From positions 1 through 5,767 of the forward strand of contig JAKJGA010000112.1 of the NCBI GenBank assembly GCA_022704645.1: a DNA stretch of 5,767 nt, read 5' to 3'. The translations under genes and the position numbers were made by a program. This document shows, piece after piece, positions 1 through 5,767 of the stretch. Every line of letters begins with the position of its first letter. Positions within the stretch are counted from its first letter, which is position 1. The notes under the pieces are model-generated. The model worked only from the letters and a program-made list of their open reading frames with translations, had not been told where the DNA came from and searched no databases. This DNA is from Spirochaetota bacterium (GTDB taxonomy: Bacteria > Spirochaetota > UBA4802 > JAFGJZ01).

Positions 1-300
1 GTACCTACTTCAGATCTTGAACTGTTAATCAGGCTTGACCGTTTAAACCGTTTATACGATGAAACAAAGAGTCCTGAAATACATTCTAAAATTGAATCAC
101 TTTGCGGGCTAATTGACAAACGTTCTTTTGCATATTATGAAAAAATGCGCAGCAAATGTTCTGAACCTTTTGCAATAGTCGAAAAGAATACATGTTCGGG
201 ATGCCACATGAATATTCCGCCTATAGAAATAAATGAAATAATGGAGAGAAACAAGATTTCCATTTGCTCATATTGCGGCCGATTTTTGATTATTTTATAA
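1..300 (+). CDS. C4-type zinc-ribbon domain protein, C-terminal part (5' truncated)
   Basis: The reading frame is open from the first base of the window and stops with TAA at 298-300, giving the last 99 residues; the start lies outside. The visible N-terminal part (about residues 1-60) is charged and helical-looking, consistent with the end of a long coiled coil. It is followed by a zinc ribbon with cysteine pairs at 65/68 (TCSGCHMNIPP) and 89/92 (CSYCGR). This CxxC-x20-CxxC layout with the CxxCHMxxPP and CxxCGR signatures matches the C4 zinc-ribbon family (zf-RING_7, PF02591) often annotated as 'nucleic acid-binding Zn-ribbon protein'. Its exact role is poorly defined, and nucleic-acid or protein binding is only a family-level guess. 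It is transcribed convergently with the cls-like gene and overlaps its end by 6 nt. All four zinc ligands are present, so nothing looks degenerate. Confidence 0.85.
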   Translation, partial: VPTSDLELLIRLDRLNRLYDETKSPEIHSKIESLCGLIDKRSFAYYEKMRSKCSEPFAIVEKNTCSGCHMNIPPIEINEIMERNKISICSYCGRFLIIL

Positions 301-1494
301 GAATTTTCTAAATCTGTACGAAAGCCACTGTAAGACAAAATGTAAAACTGATCTTCTCTCGTAATGCTCCAGAGTCATCTGTTTGGATTTAGAAATATCA
401 CTCTTAAAGATTTCTTTCATCTGTTTCCCGAATTCCTGATCGAGAATGACCGCGTTTATCTCAAGATTGTAATTAACGCTTCTGCGATCAAGATTAGCAG
501 ATCCGATAGTTGACCAGATTCCGTCAATTACCGCTGTTTTAGCATGAAGAACAGAATGATCGTACTCATAGATTTTAACTCCATTCTTCAAAAATCTTTT
601 ATATAGATACATCCCTGCATATCTCACTATCGGTATATCAGTCTTTTTGGGAAGAATGAGACATACATCAACGCCCTTCATTGCTGAATTGATCAATGCC
701 CTGTATATTTTAGAATCCGGTACAAAATAAGCATTAGTTATATAGATAAATTCTTTTGCGTTTCTAATCGCTGAAAGATAAGATTCTTTTATTGGTCTAA
801 TATTTCTTCTGGTTTTACTTGAAAGAATCATAACAAGTTTTCCGTCACGCTTGCTTAATTCCGGAAAATATGAAGCAAAATCAGAAATTATTCCGCCGCT
901 TCGAATATAATTTTCCATAAAAAAATACTGAATATCTTTAACGGCAGGTCCTTCAATTTTAATGTGAGTATCGCGCCATTCATCACCCTTATATTTTTTT
1001 CCTGCATATTCTTTACCTATGTTCATACCGCCGATAAATGCAGTTTTACCGTCAATAACCATAAGCTTTCTATGATCGCGAAGATTTATTTTTAATATTT
1101 TTCTGATATTTAATATGGGATGAAATTCAATAATATCAATGCCTGAAGATTTCATAAATTCGAAAAGTTTAGAATTTGTCTGAACTGATCCTACTGAATC
1201 ATATATGAGGTTGATTTCAACACCGCGTGCCGACGCTTTTGCCAGCTCCTTTGCAATCAGCCATCCGACATTATCGCTGTTGAAAATATAGGTTTCTAGA
1301 TTAATGCTTTTCTTTGCTTTTTTGATAGATGAAATTATTAGTGAAAAACATACGTCTCCGTCTGTTATGACATTAATAGTATTTCCCCCCGAAAGACCTC
1401 CGATTCTGAGTTTTCTCATTTCCCTCAGATACTTCGGGAGAAAGTACCGGTTTTTTAACGATTTTAAATGCAAAATGTCATTAAAATCACTCAT
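295..1494 (-). CDS. cls: Cardiolipin synthase-type phospholipase D (ClsB-like, soluble form)
   Basis: This 399-residue protein belongs to the phospholipase D superfamily. It has two HKD catalytic motifs: H141-R-K143-x4-D148 followed by GG, and H317-A-K319-x4-D324 followed by GSANLDRRS (331-339). The first half also carries the family hallmark ETYIFxxDxxGW (67-78) and the YDSVGS segment near 98-103. Family members join two phosphatidylglycerols, or a related donor/acceptor pair, into cardiolipin at the inner membrane. No hydrophobic N-terminal helices are seen, unlike the roughly 480-residue ClsA/Bacillus type. The length and lack of transmembrane segments are closer to E. coli ClsB (about 410 residues). 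The C-terminus (384-399) is aromatic and basic and could be a peripheral membrane anchor. The ATG start overlaps the clpC stop as ATGA. No good Shine-Dalgarno site lies at normal distance (the nearest AAGAG is about 13 nt away), so translation is probably coupled to clpC. Other phosphatidyl transfer activities in the same family cannot be excluded. Confidence 0.9.
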   Translation of the reverse strand: MSDFNDILHLKSLKNRYFLPKYLREMRKLRIGGLSGGNTINVITDGDVCFSLIISSIKKAKKSINLETYIFNSDNVGWLIAKELAKASARGVEINLIYDSVGSVQTNSKLFEFMKSSGIDIIEFHPILNIRKILKINLRDHRKLMVIDGKTAFIGGMNIGKEYAGKKYKGDEWRDTHIKIEGPAVKDIQYFFMENYIRSGGIISDFASYFPELSKRDGKLVMILSSKTRRNIRPIKESYLSAIRNAKEFIYITNAYFVPDSKIYRALINSAMKGVDVCLILPKKTDIPIVRYAGMYLYKRFLKNGVKIYEYDHSVLHAKTAVIDGIWSTIGSANLDRRSVNYNLEINAVILDQEFGKQMKEIFKSDISKSKQMTLEHYERRSVLHFVLQWLSYRFRKFL

Positions 1495-3929
1495 TTCGCT
1501 AAGACGGCTCTTTTCTTCTTGGTTTTGGTTTCGATTTTAAAATCAATAGCATCATTGCAAATAACTTTTATGGATATTATTTCACCCGGATCGGCTGATA
1601 TAATTTTTGAAGATAAGGTGTCTTCTATTTCTGTTTGAATTATTCTTCTCAAAAATCTTGCACCATATTCTTCACTAAAACCTTTTTCTGCAATATAATC
1701 AACAGCTTTAGAATCAAAATCAATGTTAATTTTTCTTTCCAGAAGAGTACTCTTAATCTCTGTAAACATTAAAGTTACAATTTCTTTTATATCATCACGA
1801 TTCAAATGCGAAAATGCTATTATTTCATCAATTCTGTTTATAAATTCCGGATTAAATGATTTTTTAACTTCATCAAAAGCTTTGACATTTTCTTCGATAG
1901 AGCTGCCTGCAAATCCCAGTTTTCCTGTACGGTCGAATCTTGAATTACCGATATTTGAAGTCATTATTATCAATGTATCACGGAATGAAATTTTATTGCC
2001 GGAATTATCTGTCAATTCACCTTCATCAAATATTTGAAGAAGAATATTGAAAAAATCAGGATGTGCTTTCTCAATTTCATCAAACAGAATAACGCAATAT
2101 GGTTTTCGTTTGATTTTCTCCGTGAGTTGTCCGCCATCCTCATAACCTACATATCCCGGAGGAGAACCTGCAAGACGGGAAACCGCATGTTTCTCCATAT
2201 ACTCACTCATATCAATTCGTATCAGCGAGTTGTTGTCGCCGAAGTAATTGCGGGCAAGAACTTTTGCAAGCTCTGTTTTACCTACTCCGGTAGGTCCTGC
2301 GAAAAGAAATATTCCAATTGGTCTATTAGTTCTGCGAAGACCTGCTGTCGATCGTCTTAATGATCTGCATATTGAAGATATTGCGGACTCCTGACCGATT
2401 ATTTCTTTCTGTAAATATTTTTCCAGGTTTAAGATTTTATTTTTATCTTCAAAACCCATTTCTGCAACAGGAATTGAAGTTGATTGAGATATTATTTTTT
2501 TAATGCAGTCTTCAGTAACATTAACAGCGTATTTTCCGGTTCTATTTTTCCAATCGGCAATTTTTTTAGAGAAATCTTTTTTTAATTTAATAATTTCGTC
2601 TCTGACAAATGCCGCCTGTTCATAATTCTGATTCTCTACATAAATCATTTTTTCAGATTTTTTTTCGTCGATAGTTTTCTCAATTTCTGAAATATCTTCA
2701 GGTTTAAAGGAGTTTTCAAGTTTAGCTTTAGCACCTGCCTCATCAAGAAGATCTATCGCCTTATCCGGAAGGAATCTGTCTCGGATATATCTTGCTGATA
2801 ATCTTGCTGCAGCCTCAATAGCTGAATCTTCATACTTAACTTTATGATGTTGTTCAAATGTTTCCTTTAGTCCTGTCAATATTTTAACTGTTCCTTCAAT
2901 TGAAGGTTCTTTTACAAGAACTGTTTGAAATCTTCTTTCCAGTGCGGCATCTTTTTCTATATACTTTTTATATTCTTTAAGAGTTGTTGCTCCGATACAC
3001 TGGATTTCACTTCTGGCAAGAAACGGTTTAAGAATATTTGCGGCATCAATAGCTCCTTCCGCAGCCCCCGCTCCCATTATTGTATGAAGCTCGTCAATAA
3101 AGAGAATTATATTTGATGAATTTTTTATTTCATTGATAATTTTTTTTAGTCTGTCTTCAAATTCACCGCGGTATTTTGTTCCGGCAACAATTGATGCAAT
3201 ATCGAAAGAAAGAATTACTTTATTACTTAATATATCCGGAACATTTTTAAATGAAATTCTCTGTGCAAGGCCTTCTGCTATAGCAGTTTTTCCGACACCT
3301 GCTTCACCGATTAGAACAGGGTTGTTTTTGGTTTTTCTCGATAGTATGCGGATAACACGGTCAATTTCATCTTCTCTGCCCACTACTGGATCGAGCAGAC
3401 CTTTAGAAGCTTTTTCCGTGAGATTGCTTGTGTAATCAGACAGCGGGAATGCACTCTTTTTCTTTGATCCGTTATCTGCTTCACCTTTTGAATTATATAT
3501 TTTATCTATCTCTTCTTTAATCACATCATAGGATATTCCGGCTTCAATCAATCCGTCAATCCCTTTGGTTCTCCCTTCTTTGAAAAGCGCAAGAAGAAGA
3601 TGTTCTGTTCCGGTATATAGATTTCCGCTTCGGTGAGATTCTTCTTTGGCATTCTCGACGACAAGATTAAATCTCATGCTTGAAGGAATAGCTCCCACTA
3701 CGAAATTGACATCCCTGTTTAGTAATGATTTATCAATTGTGCGTTTCAGAAGATCAAAATTAATTCCAAGACGGCCAAGAATTTTCATTGCTGTCGAATC
3801 ATGCTCTTTCAGAATTGCCAGAAGAATATGTTCCGGATCAATAGTTTCATTTCCAAGTCTTACCGCTTCAGTCTGCGAAACTGAATCAATAATTTTTCGT
3901 GCTCTTTTAGTAAACTCAAATATCATCAT
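1491..3929 (-). CDS. clpC: ATP-dependent unfoldase ClpC (Hsp100/AAA+)
   Basis: This 812-residue protein is full length for ClpC. Domains in order: a double Clp N-repeat (about 1-145); AAA1 with Walker A GEAGVGKT (208-215), pore-loop KYRG (252-255), Walker B ending D279-E280 and arginine-finger region ERRF (331-334); a short middle domain containing a UVR motif (about 424-453, NYEQAAFVRDEI), which marks ClpC rather than ClpA or ClpB; AAA2 with Walker A GPTGVGKT (545-552), pore loop GSPPGYVG (588-595), Walker B ending D617-E618 and sensor-2 GAR (756-758). LGF at 671-673 sits where ClpC/ClpA/ClpX carry the ClpP-docking [VIL]GF loop, so it should feed the ClpP protease in the cytosol. Glutamates equivalent to the two phosphoarginine-binding residues of Bacillus ClpC (E32, E106) are present as E33 and E109. 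Its start lies inside the mcsB end (14-nt overlap). The AAGAGG site is 1 nt from the first ATG and 4 nt from the second, so initiation may be at 3926. Confidence 0.97.
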   Translation of the reverse strand: MMIFEFTKRARKIIDSVSQTEAVRLGNETIDPEHILLAILKEHDSTAMKILGRLGINFDLLKRTIDKSLLNRDVNFVVGAIPSSMRFNLVVENAKEESHRSGNLYTGTEHLLLALFKEGRTKGIDGLIEAGISYDVIKEEIDKIYNSKGEADNGSKKKSAFPLSDYTSNLTEKASKGLLDPVVGREDEIDRVIRILSRKTKNNPVLIGEAGVGKTAIAEGLAQRISFKNVPDILSNKVILSFDIASIVAGTKYRGEFEDRLKKIINEIKNSSNIILFIDELHTIMGAGAAEGAIDAANILKPFLARSEIQCIGATTLKEYKKYIEKDAALERRFQTVLVKEPSIEGTVKILTGLKETFEQHHKVKYEDSAIEAAARLSARYIRDRFLPDKAIDLLDEAGAKAKLENSFKPEDISEIEKTIDEKKSEKMIYVENQNYEQAAFVRDEIIKLKKDFSKKIADWKNRTGKYAVNVTEDCIKKIISQSTSIPVAEMGFEDKNKILNLEKYLQKEIIGQESAISSICRSLRRSTAGLRRTNRPIGIFLFAGPTGVGKTELAKVLARNYFGDNNSLIRIDMSEYMEKHAVSRLAGSPPGYVGYEDGGQLTEKIKRKPYCVILFDEIEKAHPDFFNILLQIFDEGELTDNSGNKISFRDTLIIMTSNIGNSRFDRTGKLGFAGSSIEENVKAFDEVKKSFNPEFINRIDEIIAFSHLNRDDIKEIVTLMFTEIKSTLLERKINIDFDSKAVDYIAEKGFSEEYGARFLRRIIQTEIEDTLSSKIISADPGEIISIKVICNDAIDFKIETKTKKKRAVLAK

Positions 3930-4947
3930 TCCTCTTAATAATCAATTTTCTGATTTTTTCCGCGCGATAGCAATTTTCTTCTGCTAAAGGTATACCTGAA
4001 GATGCCATGCTGTATTTTAAATTATTGTGGCCTAATGTAAAAAATAACGGGTTGATATCATTTAATGAAATTGATTTAATAACTGATAAAATAATACCGC
4101 ATCTGATGTTTGATAAATGTTCAAGAGATTCTTGGTGAGAAAGCATTTTTGCTCTTTCAAGAATTCCAAGCGATTTCATAATTTTATCTTCAAATTCGGC
4201 TTTATTTTCTGAATAATATTCTTCACGGGTTTCATTTTCCATTTGAATAAGTGTTGAAGATATATCTGTAATTTGGGATGAAATGTCCTCTTCGGAAGAA
4301 CCAAATGAGTATTTATTTGAAACTTTATAAATACCAATAGAATTTGAAGAAGCTGAATTATTGCAATTTTCAAAAAGTATTCCGGTTTTACTCAATCTCT
4401 TTTGAATTTCAACCGTTGCTTTAATTAACGACAATACAGGCAAATGAAGAAATGTATAAGCAAATGAAGCTGAACCTGATTTCTGCAGCGAAGACATCAC
4501 GTGACCGAATTTCTCGGAAAAGGAATATGCTGAAACGGAATTTATTATTTTGTCAATTTTAACAGCTTCTTTCAAAGCCGATTTAATTGATAAACCGTTT
4601 TTTATCACATTAATACATAAATGTTCTGAACAAGAAAAGGTTAAGGAATAACCCTTCTTAGCATTTACAAGAAATGTTGAATTATCGGTTTTATCTGATT
4701 GAATCAAACCTGTTTCAGAAAGATTGTCTACATAATCATAATCATTTTCGTAAGATAAGGACAATAGAGATTTGGAGCTTAAACAAGGCTTTATTAAATC
4801 CTGTTTTTGATGAATTCTCTCAAAAAAAATGGAGTCATTTTCAGCCTGAAACTGTAAATCTGAAAAAGTCCGGTATAAAAGCACGCCGCTTGAAAGTGCT
4901 GATTCCGGTTTTATTCCTGGTTTGAGCCATTTGATTGTTTCTTGCAA
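3916..4947 (-). CDS. mcsB: McsB-family protein, predicted catalytically dead (protein-arginine kinase homologue)
   Basis: This 343-residue protein has McsB position (between mcsA and clpC) and near-McsB length (Bacillus about 363). Framework stretches match, including LHLPVLSLIK (167-176), the SN-x3-FGSSEEDI segment (210-221), the REEYY...FEDKI...GIL region (241-262), LSNIRCGI (278-285) and the closing RAEKIR (328-333). McsB normally phosphorylates protein arginines for ClpCP degradation. Compared with Bacillus McsB from memory, the kinase residues are missing. The SSRIRLAR block reads SSGVLLYR (19-26), losing two of three arginines. The NEEDHIR catalytic block reads SCSEHLC (105-111). The catalytic-cysteine block CPTNVGTGLR reads SLQKSGSASF (153-162). 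The RGIYGE nucleotide block reads ENCNNS (193-198). The flanks align without gaps, so this is not a frameshift. The start is TTG at 4947, 1 nt after the mcsA stop, with AGGCGG 9 nt upstream; no other in-frame ATG is usable (an upstream TGA blocks extension). It is probably a pseudokinase or adaptor. Confidence 0.85.
   Translation of the reverse strand: MQETIKWLKPGIKPESALSSGVLLYRTFSDLQFQAENDSIFFERIHQKQDLIKPCLSSKSLLSLSYENDYDYVDNLSETGLIQSDKTDNSTFLVNAKKGYSLTFSCSEHLCINVIKNGLSIKSALKEAVKIDKIINSVSAYSFSEKFGHVMSSLQKSGSASFAYTFLHLPVLSLIKATVEIQKRLSKTGILFENCNNSASSNSIGIYKVSNKYSFGSSEEDISSQITDISSTLIQMENETREEYYSENKAEFEDKIMKSLGILERAKMLSHQESLEHLSNIRCGIILSVIKSISLNDINPLFFTLGHNNLKYSMASSGIPLAEENCYRAEKIRKLIIKRNDDI
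3931..3936 (-). promoter_or_regulatory. Ribosome binding site of clpC
   Basis: AAGAGG on the minus strand lies within the last codons of mcsB. It is only 1 nt from the first ATG (3929-3927) but 4 nt from the second in-frame ATG (3926-3924). This favours the second methionine as the true start, although reinitiation after mcsB termination at 3916 could use either. Confidence 0.5.
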
Positions 4948-4948
4948 A

Positions 4949-5479
4949 TTATCTTGCCGCCTGTGAAAGAATCATGTTCATTCTGTCCCGAATAAGCGCG
5001 GCCTTTTCATAATTTTCTTCCATTAGCGATGTAGAAAGCATTTTTTTCAAGGAAACAATATCCTCTGTTTCAATATCGTCTTGCAGGACAATATTTTCAT
5101 AATTATCGCATCTTTCATAATTTTCAGGGACTCGGCCTGTATATCCGGAAAAATTTGGCTTAATATTTCTAATCATCTGTTCGAGAGCATCTGAAAAAAC
5201 ACTATAACAATTCTGACACCCTAATTTATTTTTTCTGCTGATATCTGCAAACGTAAAGGAACAACTCGGACAGATTTTGACTTCTTCTCCTTCCTGAATT
5301 GTTTCGCTGTCCAGAAAAGATAGAATATCAGGTATTGAGAGTGAAAAAGAGCTTAACTTTGAATTCAGTCCAATCTCCCGGGCGCAAACTTCGCATAAAT
5401 GAATTTCACTTTTTACACTTTTAATAATTTCAGTAAGATGTACCGAAGCTTCATTTTTTTTGCATCTTTCACAAATCAT
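4949..5479 (-). CDS. mcsA: McsA: zinc-finger/UVR-motif protein, McsB activator and ClpC partner
   Basis: This 176-residue protein has the McsA architecture. Four CxxC pairs (C3/C6, C29/C32, C70/C73, C88/C91) form treble-clef or ribbon-type zinc sites, and a C-terminal UVR motif (about 142-175) contains EENYEKAALIRDRM. In Bacillus, McsA is a cytosolic zinc protein that binds and activates the arginine kinase McsB and acts with ClpC in stress-induced proteolysis. The start is ATG at 5479 with GGAAG 6 nt upstream; MICERC at the N-terminus is the expected family beginning. It is the first gene of the four-gene run, and no ctsR repressor gene precedes it. One oddity lies after the last Cys pair: most McsA proteins have a histidine-containing H-x-GK-x-P segment, and here it reads YTGRVP (113-118) with both usual histidines missing. 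This may reflect the altered partner McsB encoded next door. Confidence 0.9.
   Translation of the reverse strand: MICERCKKNEASVHLTEIIKSVKSEIHLCEVCAREIGLNSKLSSFSLSIPDILSFLDSETIQEGEEVKICPSCSFTFADISRKNKLGCQNCYSVFSDALEQMIRNIKPNFSGYTGRVPENYERCDNYENIVLQDDIETEDIVSLKKMLSTSLMEENYEKAALIRDRMNMILSQAAR
4957..4962 (-). promoter_or_regulatory. Weak ribosome binding site supporting the TTG start of mcsB
   Basis: AGGCGG on the minus strand, inside the final codons of mcsA, lies 9 nt upstream of TTG (4947-4945). It is the only purine-rich site near the only plausible start. Coupling to mcsA termination (TAA at 4951-4949) is likely. Confidence 0.35.
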
Positions 5480-5485
5480 TGCTAA

Positions 5486-5490
5486 CTTCC
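5486..5490 (-). promoter_or_regulatory. Ribosome binding site of mcsA
   Basis: GGAAG on the minus strand lies 6 nt upstream of the ATG at 5479. It is the best purine-rich site in the leader and fixes the start giving the family-typical MICERC N-terminus. Confidence 0.5.
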
Positions 5491-5516
5491 ACTCGTATAC
5501 GCTTAGTTACATTTCA

Positions 5517-5545
5517 TTAGTATCAAAAAAAACATAATTTGTCCA
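5517..5545 (-). promoter_or_regulatory. Candidate promoter of the mcsA-mcsB-clpC-cls operon
   Basis: On the minus strand, TGGACA (5540-5545) resembles a -35 box (5 of 6 to TTGACA). A 17-nt spacer containing eight consecutive T separates it from TACTAA (5517-5522), a poor -10 match. It lies between the terminator and mcsA, where a promoter is needed. No CtsR heptad pair or CIRCE inverted repeat is visible here. The assignment rests on position plus a weak match, and assumes a sigma-70-like consensus in an organism whose consensus is unknown. Confidence 0.3.
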
Positions 5546-5546
5546 T

Positions 5547-5613
5547 AAAAAAACGCTGTTTCAAGGTTTAAGCAAAACGATTTATCGTATGCTAAAAAGA
5601 AACAGCGTTTTTT
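5547..5613. terminator. Large palindromic, probably bidirectional transcription terminator
   Basis: A perfect 15-bp inverted repeat (5548-5562 with 5599-5613; arm AAAAAACGCTGTTTC) ends in a T-run in both directions, seven T on the minus strand and six on the plus. On the minus strand it begins about 14 nt after the chagasin-like stop codon, the right place to end that transcript before mcsA. The 36-nt loop is unusually long and itself pairs: AGCA/TGCT (5571-5574 with 5590-5593) encloses CGA-TTTA-TCG (5578-5587), and TTT/AAA (5567-5569 with 5595-5597) extends the inner stem past one mismatch. The expected RNA is thus a two-tier hairpin. Confidence 0.8.
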
Positions 5614-5627
5614 AAATCAGCAACGGA

Positions 5628-5767
5628 TTATTTTACAATAATCTTAATCTTCTTGTCTTTATAAGGATTTTCTTCCTTCTTCCATGGCTGATAATACTGA
5701 AGAACGATTTCACCTTCTCCGGATTTTAATGCTTTTATCTTGAAAATCTGATAATCAAATCCGCCGG
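5628..5767 (-). CDS. Chagasin-type (I42) cysteine protease inhibitor, C-terminal part (5' truncated)
   Basis: Only the last 45 codons and the stop (TAA at 5630-5628) are inside the window; the 5' end lies beyond it. The fragment starts GGFDYQIFKIKALKSGEGEI and continues with VLQYYQPW, the pattern of the chagasin/I42 immunoglobulin-like inhibitor fold: a glycine-rich loop, then F-x-[IL]-KAL-x-x-GxxxI, then Y-x-x-PW, and a final beta-strand ending in KIIVK. In chagasin the RPW loop inserts beside the active site of papain-family proteases; here it is QPW, so the arginine is replaced. Such inhibitors are usually secreted or periplasmic lipoproteins of about 110-150 residues, but the signal region cannot be seen. 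It lies on the same strand as the mcsA operon but is separated from it by a strong terminator, so it is probably a separate transcription unit. The family call rests on a short fragment. Confidence 0.75.
   Translation of the reverse strand, partial: GGFDYQIFKIKALKSGEGEIVLQYYQPWKKEENPYKDKKIKIIVK

Noticed and set aside
135..338. Minus-strand frame of 67 codons across the zinc-ribbon gene end
   Set aside because: The plus-strand frame has four well-placed zinc cysteines and a clear family match, so the antisense frame is a shadow.
1723..2360. Two plus-strand open frames of about 100 codons each, antisense to the clpC AAA2 region
   Set aside because: They overlap conserved ClpC coding sequence, and the translations are low-complexity or show no protein family signal.
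3646..3987. Plus-strand open frame of 113 codons antisense to the start of clpC
   Set aside because: It lies opposite the strongly conserved ClpC N-domain, has no recognisable family features, and is explained by the codon use of the real gene.
3916..4947. mcsB as a frameshifted pseudogene
   Set aside because: The frame is open throughout and flanking framework residues align without gaps on both sides of every altered active-site block, so the losses are substitutions rather than reading-frame errors.
5480..5546. CtsR operator, CIRCE element or other inverted-repeat operator in the mcsA leader
   Set aside because: Neither the CtsR tandem heptad nor the TTAGCACTC/GAGTGCTAA pair is present; the only inverted match (TAAC/GTTA around 5483-5509) is four bases and uninformative.
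1..5767. Mobile elements, CRISPR arrays, tRNA or rRNA genes
   Set aside because: No transposase, direct-repeat array or cloverleaf-like segment was seen; the only noncoding stretch over 100 bases is 5480-5627, explained by promoter and terminator.

Overview
The window is AT-rich bacterial DNA, tightly packed and almost entirely coding. Its core is a four-gene run on the minus strand, read from right to left: mcsA, mcsB-like, clpC and a cardiolipin-synthase-type phospholipase D gene. A truncated plus-strand gene for a C4 zinc-ribbon protein lies at the left edge (1-300). The truncated 3' end of a chagasin-type (I42) cysteine-protease inhibitor gene lies at the right edge (5628-5767). The mcsA-mcsB-clpC order is the classic Bacillota protein quality-control arrangement. 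Here, however, no ctsR is present, the proteins are quite divergent, and cls takes the place of the usual downstream genes. Together with the chagasin fragment, this suggests an AT-rich bacterium outside the well-studied Bacilli, possibly an uncultivated phylum. I cannot place it more precisely from this sequence.

Layout. 1-300 (+): C-terminal 99 residues of a coiled-coil/C4 zinc-ribbon protein. 295-1494 (-): phospholipase-D-type cardiolipin synthase with two intact HKD motifs. The two genes converge and share one TTATAA that supplies the stop codon on both strands. 1491-3929 (-): ClpC, an AAA+ unfoldase with the full domain set. 3916-4947 (-): a McsB-family protein that keeps the fold but has lost nearly every recognisable catalytic and nucleotide-binding residue. 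4949-5479 (-): McsA with four CxxC pairs and a UVR motif. 5480-5627: intergenic region with a probable mcsA promoter and a large palindromic terminator. 5628-5767 (-): chagasin C-terminus.

The operon genes are closely coupled. mcsA stops 1 nt before the mcsB TTG start, mcsB overlaps clpC by 14 nt, and clpC overlaps cls by 4 nt (ATGA). In Bacillus, McsA activates McsB, which phosphorylates arginines on clients; the marked proteins are docked by the ClpC N-domain and passed to ClpP. Here ClpC and McsA look functional but McsB looks like a pseudokinase. The system may therefore have become a kinase-free adaptor module that delivers substrates to ClpC. This pseudokinase in an otherwise intact operon is the most interesting observation in the window.
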